Assembly: GCA_948144175.1 (NCBI GenBank)
Contig: CANXME010000518.1
Span: 1-64,000 of the forward strand
Reading direction: 5' to 3'
Source of the DNA: Closterium sp. NIES-65
Taxonomy: Eukaryota > Streptophyta > Zygnematophyceae > Desmidiales > Closteriaceae
DNA: 64,000 bases
Notes under the pieces: generated by a model
Database searches by the model: none
What the model was told of the DNA's origin: nothing
What the model saw: only the letters and a program-made list of their open reading frames with translations
Shown: positions 34,702-45,715 of the stretch, piece by piece
Position numbering within the stretch: position 1 is the first letter of the stretch
How the letters are laid out: the number at the start of each line of letters is the position of its first letter
Program-made: the position numbers and the translations under genes

Positions 34702-35907
34702 ATGGCGCTCGTGAGCTCAGAAGTTTCGCGCGACGACACCATCCGCAGCGGACCAGTTCCATACAGCGTTGGGGAAGGGGAGTATACCTCCGGGTTTTCC
34801 CCATTCGCGGAACAGCAGAATTGTCACGCAGTTCCGCACCTTGCGCTGATCAGCCCCCGCGAACAACGCGTCCGCGGCTCTTACGGTGCGACCGCCGAGT
34901 CTGGAGCACGATTCCGTTGTAACGATCTAGAAAACTCTACCGAGTCTAGCGCTAGCCGACGCGGGGAGAAAGAAAAGGTCATGATGGCAGCAGAAAACCC
35001 TAAAAGCGCTTCAGCCACGGCACCTTACGTGTCCGTTTCGGAACCGACATTACGCACCGCGGAGATTGAGCCCGATACGAGTGCGCATATTCCCTTTAGC
35101 GCGGTGGAGTTGCGCGACCCTAAAAACACGCGGCTCGAGGAAGATCCGCGGCAAAATCTAGCCGCCGCTCACGAATCAACGTCGGGAGGACATGGCAGCG
35201 ATTCAGAGACTATAAGCGAGCGCGAGCGGGCCTTTCTGCAGCAGCTTCGTCGTAACTCGCTGGAGTCGCGGCAGCGGATATTAACGAACGCCGCCGACTT
35301 GTGGCTTTCGCATCTGGAGTCCGACATGTGGCTTGGACAGCTTGAAACACTCGCTTCAGCGCAGCAAAAAAACGACAAACCTGTCGCTGAAACGAATAGC
35401 GGCAACGGTCAACAGCAGCATGCTACGTGGCGGACGGGGGGACTGTACAGGTTCGGCAGCGGAACCTTTCGCAAGCCGCATGTGGTGGTGGAAAAGCATG
35501 AGCAGGCGCACCAACCGCGGGGAGAGCGTACGCTCAAGCGGAGCGGGGAAAGCAGCAAGAGCACGCAGCGCGAGTCTTCTGCGCAGCAGCGGCACCAGCA
35601 ACAGCAGACGCCGCCGTTAGCGGTGGAAGATCCGAGGGGTTCGACTCCTGCAGCGCCAGCAGCGCGGGGGTTTTCGCGCGCCAGAAGCGCCTCTGGCGGC
35701 AGCGACACGGGGGGCGGAAGTGGTGGGATCTTCTTTCCGCGGTCGGTAGGGTTTTCGCGCACCAGCACCGCTTTCTCGGGGGGCGTCGGCGGTACTATCG
35801 TCGTTCCACGTTCGCCGTCGCGCGCATCTTGGTTATTCGGCTCCACTACTCGTTCTGCGCAGGAGCGCAGCACCAGCAGGCTTTCCACAGACGGCTCCAG
35901 TACATGA
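34702..35907 (+). CDS. unknown-family protein, paralogue A (MALVSSE family)
   Basis: Single-exon 401-aa frame with an ATG in the same sequence context as its paralogue at 43457. The family is not recognised. Shared blocks: N-terminal MALVSSE; a helical core at residues ~168-222 (ISERERAFLQQLRRNS, WLSHLES, WLGQLETLASAQQ); QQQHATWRTGG; HQPRGERTLKRSGESSKS; and a C-terminal ASWLFGSTTRSAQERSTSRL box. Between the blocks it is Ser/Gly/Gln-rich and probably disordered. No signal peptide or membrane span. Conservation confined to the blocks, in a different background, suggests selection on a short helical module with a basic C-terminal motif. Confidence 0.7.
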   Translation: MALVSSEVSRDDTIRSGPVPYSVGEGEYTSGFSPFAEQQNCHAVPHLALISPREQRVRGSYGATAESGARFRCNDLENSTESSASRRGEKEKVMMAAENPKSASATAPYVSVSEPTLRTAEIEPDTSAHIPFSAVELRDPKNTRLEEDPRQNLAAAHESTSGGHGSDSETISERERAFLQQLRRNSLESRQRILTNAADLWLSHLESDMWLGQLETLASAQQKNDKPVAETNSGNGQQQHATWRTGGLYRFGSGTFRKPHVVVEKHEQAHQPRGERTLKRSGESSKSTQRESSAQQRHQQQQTPPLAVEDPRGSTPAAPAARGFSRARSASGGSDTGGGSGGIFFPRSVGFSRTSTAFSGGVGGTIVVPRSPSRASWLFGSTTRSAQERSTSRLSTDGSST

Positions 35908-36700
35908 GCCTGAGCATAACCTCTCTGAGGTCTTCTTCCTCCACTATATCCTCCCCGTTATTTCATGGTAGGAGTGTGAGGGGAAAAGCTTCATGATTTG
36001 TTCAATTTAAATCCAGGCGTTTGCACTGCCAACTAGCTTCAAATTCTTAGCCGCTTGGCCGCCCGTCATGACTCAGCAATCACGGGTGTCACGCACGGTC
36101 TTGAATTTGTGCCGACAGCTATGTGAGGCTTGGGCTATGTTATTTGTTCGGATGGAAAGGTTGTGAAAACGGGAAGGCTATCTGATCTCTGGTGTTGCTC
36201 ACTTAGCCTAAAAAAATCAATTTATTGGGAACAAGTGTTCAATCTGTTTCTCTAGTGAAACTCGGAATGATGATGAAATCTCGGATCCACCAAGACGTAC
36301 AAGTAACTTCGGAGGGTCCACTAAGACGTATGTTCGTTTTTCTAAATGCTGCGAAAAAATTCCACCCCAGAGGCCAGAATGAGAGAAAGTTCGAGTGTTA
36401 CTCGCAGAAATGTTTTCGTACCCTTTTCGCGATGCTGGAAAACGAATGGCGAATTCTGTCACGGTAACGGATGCACAGTGGTAAAAGCCCGACAAATGGG
36501 GCGCTGGATTCGTCAAGCCTCGAGAGGATCACTTCCCCCATCTCTCGCCAGGCCATGGTTCCCAGTCAGTTCCCCCTACAACTGTGCTCGGGTACAGTGT
36601 AGTCTCACTGTATATGTTGAAACTGCCGTCACAACTTCTGTAGCAGCCTATATATTTTTTATGTTCATCAGGCGAACATTATATCGACTGCTCTAGGGAG
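35908..36700. other. no gene; left flank of the LINE
   Basis: AT-rich 3' flank of the preceding gene. The true 5' end of the LINE probably lies here but I could not define it from sequence alone. Confidence 0.4.
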
Positions 36701-37001
36701 TATCTCACTGGTGCAAGCGACTAAGCCCAAGGTCTGCGCGGGCTTCTCTAGGTGCTCTGCTGGCACTCTGGAACAACTACCAAGGGCTAACATTACTGGT
36801 GGTTTGGTTTACGTCTATGGACGCGATCCTGAGGTTCTATCCTCGGTTTCACAACACCAGAGTTACGAGCACTGGTCAGCTGTCTACGCTAACAATGGCA
36901 ATGGCAGGCTATATGTCAGTTCTGTGCTCAGACCACCGGCATATTCTCTTCATCAGCTCGTCAGCTCTGTGTTTTTGCCGTTTTTGGTTCATCATTGCAC
37001 A

Positions 37002-38477
37002 ATGCCGCCGAAAGGGTCACGCGCTAAGACCGCCATCGAAGTGCCGCCGTCTGAAACCACTTTGGGTGGGCCTGATGCTGCATCCAAGCAAACGACAACC
37101 GGCAAGTCAGACATTGAGAAGAATCTGCCATCTGAAGCTGAAGTCATTGCGGGTAGCTCGGGATTATCCATTGAGGATAAGCTGAAGGCGTTGGCTACGG
37201 TCGTACCTGATGACACCTTCATTGAGGACGACTCTGACGAAGAGTTGGAAATTGATCATAAGAAAGGATCGGCATCGCATCTTCGGTCCACGGCGATACT
37301 GCTCTTCCCGGTCATTCCGTCTCATGAGATTGCCTCTGTTATTATTACCGTCAGGATGCTGATGAAGCGTGTTTGGTCGCATATCTTTACTGACGGTGTT
37401 CTTACCACAGTGAAGTTTCAGGAGCTGTTGCCTGCATATGTCGCGAAGTCACGTTACAGCAGACTCCAGGTCTCCTTCCTGCACGAAGCAGATGCGAACA
37501 ATGTCAAGCAGATGAGTGTGGACCACAAGCGACCGAATGGCTTGACTATTCACTGCTTCTGGCTTCACCAGGAAGATCCGGCTTACGTTCGTACAAAGGC
37601 GGCTAACCCGCAGATGCTGGAAGTTTACTTTAAGGGTGTACCTGCTGACATTCCGCCGGAACTGGTCAAGGATGTGATGGCTGTCCACCAGCTGAAAGTT
37701 CGCAAGCGGTCCGCGTTCAGCGAGGGTCACTGCTTCCACCGCGTGCTGCATCCGGTCACGGGCGCTGACACTGATAAGATCAAGAGCTTGGTGATCCCGC
37801 ACGCGGGGGACAAGCATCGCTGGCGACACGAGTTTCGTCATCAGCTGCTCGGCGGGACGACGCTGCTGGCCCACTACCCTTTGCTATCTTGCACGCTCTG
37901 TGGCGGACATCACTATGACAAGTTTCATGATGTCTATGTCACGGAGCGTCAGAATAACATAGGGAAGTGGAGTCTCACAGTGGGTCGGGTACACAGGATT
38001 AACGGTAACAGCATCTTACAGTTCTGTTGTCGGGGTTGTTCTTGTTGCTTCTTACCTTCTTCGGCTTCTGACATCTCGCTTGCCTCTCGCAGCTGCTTCT
38101 CTTCGCACTTCTCCGCTTGTCACCCCTCTCCTCATGGATGTGGCCTTTGTTCTGATCTCGACGGGGAGCAACAGGGAGGAGTGGCTCTGCACCCAGGCCA
38201 GCTGTGGGAAAGCGCACGGCAAATCTTTCATGACTGCTGCAGACCACATCACTTCTGCAAGTCATCTGCTGGGGTTAGAGAAGCTGGGTGCTGCCACTCG
38301 TCTCTCCCTCGAGAAGCTGAACCTGAACACCATCCGCAAGGAGTACGGGATCTAACTGTTGACCTGGATCGGTTGACCAGTAGCTCTTCAGCTGTTCCCG
38401 TCATCTGTTCTGTCATAGCTGTTGCATGTTTCACCAGCCTGTGGATGAGGGGAGGCTATCAAGCAGTGATCAAATGA
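37002..38477 (+). CDS. LINE ORF1 protein (nucleic-acid binding)
   Basis: The ATG at 37002 gives MPPKGSRAKTAIEV. An acidic segment follows (DDTFIEDDSDEELEID), then a folded-looking region (LEVYFKGVPADIPPELVKDV) and a zinc-knuckle-like CTLCGGHHYDKFH. Beyond about 38000 the sequence turns Cys/Ser-rich and unlike the rest. In another frame, 38170-38355 reads WLCTQASCGKAHGKSF and LEKLNLNTIRKEYGI, which looks more like the true C-terminus and suggests one frame break. The stop at 38475-38477 overlaps the ORF2 ATG (ATGA). Confidence 0.75.
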   Translation: MPPKGSRAKTAIEVPPSETTLGGPDAASKQTTTGKSDIEKNLPSEAEVIAGSSGLSIEDKLKALATVVPDDTFIEDDSDEELEIDHKKGSASHLRSTAILLFPVIPSHEIASVIITVRMLMKRVWSHIFTDGVLTTVKFQELLPAYVAKSRYSRLQVSFLHEADANNVKQMSVDHKRPNGLTIHCFWLHQEDPAYVRTKAANPQMLEVYFKGVPADIPPELVKDVMAVHQLKVRKRSAFSEGHCFHRVLHPVTGADTDKIKSLVIPHAGDKHRWRHEFRHQLLGGTTLLAHYPLLSCTLCGGHHYDKFHDVYVTERQNNIGKWSLTVGRVHRINGNSILQFCCRGCSCCFLPSSASDISLASRSCFSSHFSACHPSPHGCGLCSDLDGEQQGGVALHPGQLWESARQIFHDCCRPHHFCKSSAGVREAGCCHSSLPREAEPEHHPQGVRDLTVDLDRLTSSSSAVPVICSVIAVACFTSLWMRGGYQAVIK

Positions 38478-41400
38478 GTACAAAAAAACTTCTCACAGTA
38501 GCAGGCCTGAATGTGAACGGCCTGGGGGACGGGAACAAGCAACAGCGTACGAAGAACTGGATCAGGCAAGCAGCTGATATCACTATACTCTCAGACTCAA
38601 GATTAGCAGACGACCACCCATACTGGAACTCTCTCAAACAGCCTAGGACTTTAGTTGCCTCACCAACTGCCAAAGCCGGCGGTGTTGCGCTGATCTGTCG
38701 CAGACAAGGTTTATCACTTCATAACATTTTGATTCACCCGTCAGGCCGACTGATCAAAGCGGACGTGCAGCTTGACGCCTTTCACATCACCTTAGTAGCA
38801 GTGTATTTCCCGGCGGACGTGACGGACAGGAAGTCCTTCATCCGTCGGGTCCTGGGCCCAGTGGTTGACGGTGTACCGCCTGGCGCTCACCTGCTTGTCC
38901 TCGGGGATCTGAATCTGGTGGAGGATCCGCTGCTGGACAGGACTTCCAGGAAGGGGACGACCAAGGAGAATGATGAGTTGTACCAGCGCTGCAGTGCCGT
39001 CCGTTTATCGGATGCCTTTCGCGTTCTGCATCCCTTCAAGCGGGAGTTCACTTTCTACTCACACGCCTGCCAGACCAGCTCGCGCATAGACCGCGCGCTC
39101 ATCTCGCAATCTCTGCTATTGCATGTTGAGTTCGCCTCCCACATCATGCCTGCCGACCCAATCTCGGATCACAGCTTCGCGATTAAGGTGGCCTTCAGGA
39201 TGAGCACGCAAGTGCAGACGGGACCGGGCCTCTGGAGGCTTCCTGCATACATGGTGGGGAGACCGGGTGTCAGAAAGGTGATTGAGCGGGTGTCGAATCA
39301 GATGGAGGAATCGGGTGGCAATTACGAGTTGCTAATCGCGAGACTGAACGCGGGGCTCAAGGCTTACGCCAGAGAGGAGAGTAAGAGGGTTCGCGCCACG
39401 TTGTCCTTTCTTCATCAGGCGGTTGCTGATCTGAAACAAGCGTGGCTGGGGGACCCGAGTTGCGTCCGGCTCAAGGACCTGCTGAGTGAAAGGGAGCTCC
39501 AACTGAGAAGCTATCAGCAGTCCCGGCAGGAGAGACTGCACGTGATGGCCGGTATGAAGGAGGTGACGTTGGGGGAAGTCGCATCACCTTTTTTATCTGC
39601 GAAGATTAAGGGCCGGAAGGCACGCACGCAAATCACGGAGTTAAACGTGGGAGGCACAATGGTTAGTGACAACAAAAGCATTTTGGATGCAGCCTCGCAG
39701 TACTACCGGCAGCTGTTTGGAGCAGACAGACAGACGGTCTTATCTGAGTGGGAACCCTCGGCGGACAGAAGGATGTCGTCAGCAGTGGCGGAGTCGCTGA
39801 CAGCTGAGTGGTCGGAAGAGGAGGTTAAGCGCGCGTTTCAGTCGATGACGAAAAATAAGGCTCCGGGTCGGGACGGCTTGCCAAAGGAGCTCTTTGAAGC
39901 GCACTGGGACATCTTGGGCAAACACTTCATGTTGCTGGTGAAAAGCTTCTCGGACACGGCGTCCCTTCCAACCTCCACGAAAGACGCGGTGACCATCCTG
40001 CTGCACAAGAAAGGGGGCAGAGATCAGCTGGAGAACTACCGTCCAATCACATTGCTCAGTTTCACCTACAAAGTGATAGCGCGTGTGGTAGCAGACAGGA
40101 TGAAGAAAGCGCTCTCGGAGGTCGTCTCACCGGAGCAGTTTGGCTTCTTACCCGGGAGGAGGTTGTCGGATGCTGTGGGGCTGGTGGCGGATATTATTGA
40201 AGCAGCCAAAAACAAGGACAAAGATTGGTACCTCCTGCTCGTTGACTTCAGGAAGGCCTTCGACTCTGTGTCGCGGGGATTCCTGTTTACGGTGCTGGAG
40301 AAGATGGGTTTTCCTCCCCGATTTGTCGGATGGATTCGGGGCCTGCATGAGAACACACGGACAAGTCTGTTGGTTAATGGTTGGATTGGTGAAGCGGTCG
40401 ATGTGGTCTCGGGGGTGCGCCAGGGCTGCTCCCTTGCACCTTACCTGTTTTTGTGCGCGGTGGAGCCGCTAGCGCAAGAAGCGGTGAACCGGAGGATAGG
40501 CGTTTCCGAGGGTGATCAGCGGCTGGCGTACCTTGGGTACGCCGACGATACAACTCTTATCCTGGAGGGGGAGGTGCAGATTGCAGAGGCAGAGAAGCTG
40601 TTAGAAGAGTTTGCAGGGGAGTCAGGTCTCGCCACTAACAAGGAGAAGTCAGTTGTCTTACCTCTGGGGTCGAATCTGGGCAGGCAGCCCTGGAAGACCG
40701 ATGGTTTCAAATGGGCGAAAGCCGATGAGGCAGAAAGGCTGCTGGGGGTGTGGGTGACTCCTGCTGGAAGCTGCAATCCTACATGGGAGAAGGCTTTCGC
40801 ACAGATTAAGCGGAAATTGTCGCAGTGGGAGGCGCAGCACCTTACAACTGGCGCGCGTGCTGCGGTGATCAACTGCTACGTCTCACCGATAATCTTCTTT
40901 CAGGCTCAGGTGTACCCGCCGCCGATGGATATCTGGGGGAGGATACTGAAACTGACGCACAATTTCATGTCGGGAAACCGGGCCTCTACCGACAAGGAAT
41001 TCATACTGTGGAGCAGAGAGCTGCTGTAGATGGCCAGGGAAGAGGGGGGCGTCGGTGTGAAGGACCCTGAAATTGCACTTACCTGCTTAATTGCCAGGAA
41101 GATCGGGCTGCTGCTCACCGAGACAAACGCGCTGAAACGCGACATCATGCTCCAAGCTGCGGACCTGCCGCTGGGAACGGACACTTTCGTCGCCCACGTG
41201 AAGCTGCTCAAATGCTGGCGCGGGAAAAGCGAGCGGTGGAAGCTTGCGTGCGCTAACTTCATGCAGTCGCCGCTCGCCAGCACGTCGCTTGAATTATCAC
41301 GGGAGGAAGCTGCGAAGGAACGGATCGTTTTCAACCGCCATATCCTGATGAATGGCACGACTCCAGTGGGCAGCCAGAAAGCCGCAGGAAAATTGTGGGA

Positions 41401-42364
41401 GGTGCGTCTGGGTAACCTGCTGGTCGCGGGTGAGGACGGGGGCTGGTGTGTGAAGGATGTCAAAACCCTAGCGAGGGAGCTCGGTGGCTCGAAGCAGGCA
41501 AAGCTTGCTCTACGGGCGTGGGAGGCTGCACCGCAGAGCTGGAAACTGCTTCTCCTCTCAGCCGAGCAATCCTGTGCACCCACCACCCAGCTCCGCACTC
41601 CGCTACAGCGCACAGCGGCTTTCAGTGGTGGGGGGATACCATCGCTGAAGGAGTTGAAGGGGAACTGGCAACAGTCGAAACATCAATCGGCCAAACGGGA
41701 GCTCTGGGCGGGCAGATGGGCAGGAGCCATTGCCTGGAAAAGGGTTGTGAAAATTCGGGACTCGCCGGTGACGCCGAACCGACCGCGGGATGTGCTGCTG
41801 AGAATTCACAGTCTCAACCTTCAGGTGGGCGAACGGCTTTCCTTCCTGAGTGGAAAGCCGGTCTGCCCGCATTGCGGGGAGTTTGAAACTCTGGAACATT
41901 GCCTCTACACCTGTCCAAGGATCCAGACGGTTGTGGGGGCAGTTCGGAAGGCTCTGCGCATGCTGAATCCGACGAGGCATGTTGACAGCTTGGGTGACCT
42001 ACTGTTTGGCAACACCGCTTCCACCTCAGCTTTTCCGGAAGCATCTCTCTCGGCAATCGCAATACACCAGATTTGGGCAGAACGGTGTGATTGCGTGTTT
42101 CGAGGCAAGAGGTTTCGGGCCAGGCGGGTGCTGAGGAGGATTGAAGCAGCTTTCAGGCTCCATGTGCGGGTGTACACTCGGGCAACAGGGATAAAGCTGA
42201 ACATGAAGGGTGACTTGAGGCAGGGCGGGAAGACATACGCGCTGGCAGAACAGGAGGGTCGGCTCCTTGGACGTGTCCGGTCTCTGAATGGCAAGGGCTG
42301 GAAATGGTCCCATCGCTTTGGCGCGCTGTGGAATCTTGCGCGAGGGGCACTGCATCCCCCTTAG
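38474..42364 (+). CDS. LINE ORF2: endonuclease, reverse transcriptase, zf-RVT (one in-frame stop)
   Basis: An ATG at 38474 overlaps the ORF1 stop; an in-frame ATG also exists at 38426. Endonuclease motifs: GLNVNGLGDG, LVLGDLNLVED, SRIDRALIS, PISDHSFAIK; the position usually QET reads SDS. RT motifs: KNKAPGRDGLPKELF, NYRPITLLSFTYKVIA, PEQFGFLPGRRLSDAV, LLVDFRKAFDSV, SGVRQGCSLAPYLF, LGYADDTTLI, TNKEKSVVLPLG. A TAG at 41027-41029 falls where relatives continue (ELL-stop-MAREEGGVGVKDP), and the same frame runs on to 42364, ending with CPHCGEFETLEHCLYTCP (zf-RVT). Apart from that stop the frame is open for over 1290 codons. Confidence 0.92.
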
Positions 42365-42485
42365 AGTCGTCCCCTGAGGCTGGCACGCTGCCGGGCCTCT
42401 CACGCTCAGTTACGACTGATATATGTTTGTATGCACTAGCATCATCGGTGTATATCTTAACATATTTTTTTTTTAAAAAAAAATT

Positions 42486-43456
42486 TCTGTACAGTTCCGT
42501 ACTGTTTTCGCGGCGGGTAGGCCTGGTTACTCTGTTGAGTAGAAGCGGTTGTACACAGGAGCTTGTGATGTGAATCTAGAGCGGTGACTCTTCTTCAACG
42601 TTTTGAACCGCTACGCACCAGCCCAAACAGTGTTCTGTACCATGAACTGTGACCGAACAAAGTTTGACCCGCCTACCCAGATTAACTGTGTATAGTGTCA
42701 GATGTACGACTGTACAGGTTTTGTACAGACTCGAATGCGGCTTTTACCGAATGCATGCAGATCTTGCTAGTGCAAGTTTGCGAGCGCATGCAATAGACGG
42801 TTCAGGCCAAAATGTCAACCTGCCGTCAAAATTACGCGGTTACCCGTGTTGAGGCTCCCACAGTCGCATGACATCCAGATGGGGTTTAGTTTTTTCTGAC
42901 CGCGGGCAGATACAGTCCGTCAGCCTCTTTCCCCTACGGCCGTCTATAGTATGCATCTGCATAATCGCACTGGCATGATTTGAATGCCGTTAAAAATGGC
43001 CCGACTCGAATGCCGCAGTGGTCCTTCCGTTTGTCGGCTAATGGTTTTGTACAGTTCCGACGAACGCCCTGATTGGTCTTTCCCAAGGCACAGCAGGTCC
43101 ACTGGATGTAACTGTACTGCTGTCTGCACTGGCACTTGCTGCACTCGCACTGTGTGCCAGAAAAAGCATTCTTCCGAGTTCCTCCAATGGTCTCTCCTCC
43201 GCTCCACTCTCCCCTCCTGGCCTGGCTCCACCTAGCTAGCACCAGCAGTAGCAGCCGCGATCCTCCGCTCCTGCACTCTTCTGAGATCCTATCCTACCCT
43301 ATCTCTAGCCTCTGTCATTTTCCTGGTCTAGTAGCATATGCTTTCCAAGCTCACATCTGTGTTCTTCTCGCTTTTCTAGTTACCTCTTAGCCTCACCTTT
43401 TATAGCAATCCGTCTGATTATTCGTTCCGTAACAGTAGACGCTGCCCAGAGGATTC
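42486..43456. other. no gene; 5' flank of paralogue B
   Basis: No supported open frame. Contains several CTGTACAGTTCC/TTTTGTACAG-type short motifs (42487, 42717, 43043) of unknown meaning. Confidence 0.4.
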
Positions 43457-44602
43457 ATGGCGCTCGTCAGCTCAGAAGACCCGCGCAGGAAACTCATCGG
43501 CAGCAGAACGGTCCTAACCAGCGCGTCGCCGAGCCGGAACCTCGGCTCCAGGCTCACCGCTGGCGCCGCTGGCCGCGCCGACAACCAAGTCTCCGATACC
43601 GGCGGTTGCAGGTGGGAGGAGATTCGATTCGACGTGTCGTCTTCACCTGCAAATGGGTTTCAAAGGCAGAGCGCGGGAGTCTACCACAGCGCGCCGTTCC
43701 CTGAGGCGACAGCGGCAGCGAAGCGGCGCGGCGCGAGCAGCGGCTCGATGCTGCCCGTAGACCTTCCTAGGTTCAGCATGGATGCCGGAGCGAGGAGTGA
43801 CGTGACTCGCGGTCTAGAGTCGCCATCTTCTGCGGATAATATCTCCGGCGTTTCAAATAGTAGTGATGATGATTATCGCGGCGGCGGCGACGGCGCCGGC
43901 GCCGGCGAGTCGGAAACCGCCGCGATAAGCGAGCGCGAGCGGCTCTTTCTGCAGCAGCTTCGTCGAAACTCCATCGCGACGCGGGAAAGGATTCTATCCA
44001 ACGTTGCTGACGTGTGGATTTCGCACCAAGAATCCGAGTCTTGGTTAGGGCAACTCGAGAAACTCGCTGCAGCTCAGCAAAGCGGCAAGCATGTCCACGT
44101 AACGAGCTGCTACGGCCAACAACAGCATTCCACGTGGCGAGCCGGCGGAAACCCTCGCAAGGCGCAGGGGACGGCGGAATGCGCGGAGGATCCGCAGCTC
44201 GGGGAAGTTCAAGCTGCGCACGAGCCGCGTGGTGTGCGCAAGCTTAAGCGGAGCGCCGAGAGCGCCAAATCAGCGCAGTTCGAGTATTCGACGCAGCAGC
44301 CGCTCTCTCCGCCAGCAGCGGAGCAAACAGGCGGAACCCGCGCGCAAATATTCGAGCGCACTAGCACTGCTCGTAGCGGCACCACCAGCACCACCACCAT
44401 CTCCAGCAGCAACAACCGCGTCGGCAGCGACAGCGGCAGTGGCAGCGTCAGCGTCAGCGGCAGCGGCGGCAGCGACGGACGTGCTACCGTAGTTACAAGC
44501 GCGCTTGCGCGCAAGTCGTGGCTGTTTGGCTTCTCGAGCCGATCCACGCAGGAGCGCAGCACCAGCAGGCTCGGCGCTTCTCCGCACGGCGGATCTTCAT
44601 GA
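43457..44602 (+). CDS. unknown-family protein, paralogue B (MALVSSE family)
   Basis: Single-exon 381-aa frame paralogous to the gene at 34702. Shared blocks: MALVSSE; helical core at residues ~151-208 (ISERERLFLQQLRRNS, RERILSNVADVWISH, WLGQLEKLAAAQQ); QQQHSTWRAGG; HEPRGVRKLKRSAESAKS; C-terminal KSWLFGFSSRSTQERSTSRL. The linkers differ almost completely (Ser/Gly/Asp-rich; an SGSGSVSVSGSGG tract near residue 335). Same strand and same block order show an old local duplication, later split by the LINE. Function unknown; nothing points to an enzyme or membrane protein. Confidence 0.72.
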   Translation: MALVSSEDPRRKLIGSRTVLTSASPSRNLGSRLTAGAAGRADNQVSDTGGCRWEEIRFDVSSSPANGFQRQSAGVYHSAPFPEATAAAKRRGASSGSMLPVDLPRFSMDAGARSDVTRGLESPSSADNISGVSNSSDDDYRGGGDGAGAGESETAAISERERLFLQQLRRNSIATRERILSNVADVWISHQESESWLGQLEKLAAAQQSGKHVHVTSCYGQQQHSTWRAGGNPRKAQGTAECAEDPQLGEVQAAHEPRGVRKLKRSAESAKSAQFEYSTQQPLSPPAAEQTGGTRAQIFERTSTARSGTTSTTTISSSNNRVGSDSGSGSVSVSGSGGSDGRATVVTSALARKSWLFGFSSRSTQERSTSRLGASPHGGSS

Positions 44603-44675
44603 CGAGGCTGCGCTGAGCCGCGCTGCGAGCGCAGCACAAGCAGGCTCGCCTGCGCTTCTCCACACGGCGCCGTTC
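44545..44675 (+). repeat. partial tandem copy of the paralogue-B 3' end
   Basis: The C-terminal coding segment GAGCGCAGCACCAGCAGGCT (44549 on) plus CGCTTCTCCGCACGGCG recurs as GAGCGCAGCACAAGCAGGCT...CGCTTCTCCACACGGCG about 80 bp downstream, just beyond the stop codon. Confidence 0.75.
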
Positions 44676-45172
44676 TTCGTGACTCGTTGGCGCGGATCTC
44701 TGACCGCCCACCCGTCCTCCATCGTCACCGCACCCTTCGTCACCCATCCAAGCCCTCCATTATCCATCCCAAGTTGAGGAAACCTTGCTCTGACCACAAT
44801 TGCCACCTGTATTTATGAACTGACGGTCGGGATTCATTCAGATGTATTTTGGGATCGCCATCGCAGAAAGCAATTGCGAGAATGTGGGCCACGTGTTTTC
44901 GTTCTGTATGTGCGAGATTACTTAGTATAGAACCATATGTGTTCATTCTTATTCAAAATTGGAGCCTTTAGAGGTAGCTCAGTGTACAGTAAAAATATAA
45001 CAACCTACAACTTCTGTAATAAATCAAACACCAACAATTCCAACACAAAGCTTTCAATATACAAGTAATATCATACATGCAACACAACAACCCATTAGCA
45101 AAATTACAATTATCTTCAAAATCTCTAAACCCTGGCGGGTCGAGAGGAGACGGCAACAGCACTTGCACCACA
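44603..45172. other. intergenic, two convergent 3' flanks
   Basis: Apart from the partial repeat above, AT-rich and without a supported gene. Confidence 0.45.
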
Positions 45173-45339
45173 TCATAAATAACCCTCGGAGCATTCAGCG
45201 GCGCCGGCAGCAGCAGCGCCAACAGCAGGGGCACCACCAGCAGCAGCAGCAGCAGCAGCAGCAGGAGGCGCCTTTTGAGGTGCCTCAAATGCAGCGGCAG
45301 GGGCGGGGAGAGCAGCAGTGGCAGGGGCAGGGAGAGCAG

Positions 45340-45525
45340 CAGCAGGGGTAGGGAAAGCAGCAGCAGGGGTAGGGAGAGCAGCAGCAGGGGTAGGGAGAGC
45401 AGCTGCAGGGGTAGGGAGAGCAGCGGCAGGGGTAGGGAGGGCAGCGGCAGGGGTAGGGAGAGCAGCGGCAGGGGTAGGGAGGGCAGCAGTGGCAGGAGCA
45501 GGGAGAGCAGCGGCAGGGGTAAGGG
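45340..45525. repeat. 21-27 bp coding minisatellite (ALPTPAA)n
   Basis: About eight units of GGTAGGGAGAGCAGCAGCAG-type sequence, read on the - strand as ALPTPAA repeats after the WRKY domain. The sister gene lacks this array. Confidence 0.85.
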
Positions 45526-45715
45526 CGTCGGTTCCATCCACAGGCCCGTCATGAATGATGGTGATGGTGACGGGGCGGGGGGGCGGCTTGGAGTGGTTGT
45601 GCTCGCCCACATACTTGATGCGCCAGTTGAAGGGGTTGTCGTTGCACCTCTCCGCCCACTTCTTTGCCGGACAGGGGTGGAAGCTGGTTGTCTTGTGCGC
45701 ACAGCGGAAGTAGCT

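Larger units (their letters stand above)
36711..42485 (+). mobile_element. L1-like LINE retrotransposon, nearly complete
   Basis: Non-LTR retrotransposon with two overlapping frames (ORF1 37002-38477; ORF2 38474-42364) and a 3' end marked by an A run (about 42475-42484). ORF2 carries an APE-type endonuclease, a reverse transcriptase and a C-terminal zf-RVT zinc finger, as in plant L1 elements. The 5' limit is uncertain: an open frame without ATG reaches back to 36711. I found no clear target-site duplication. One in-frame TAG interrupts ORF2 and the 3' third of ORF1 looks frame-shifted, so the copy is probably young but inactive. It lies between the two MALVSSE-family genes. Confidence 0.92.
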
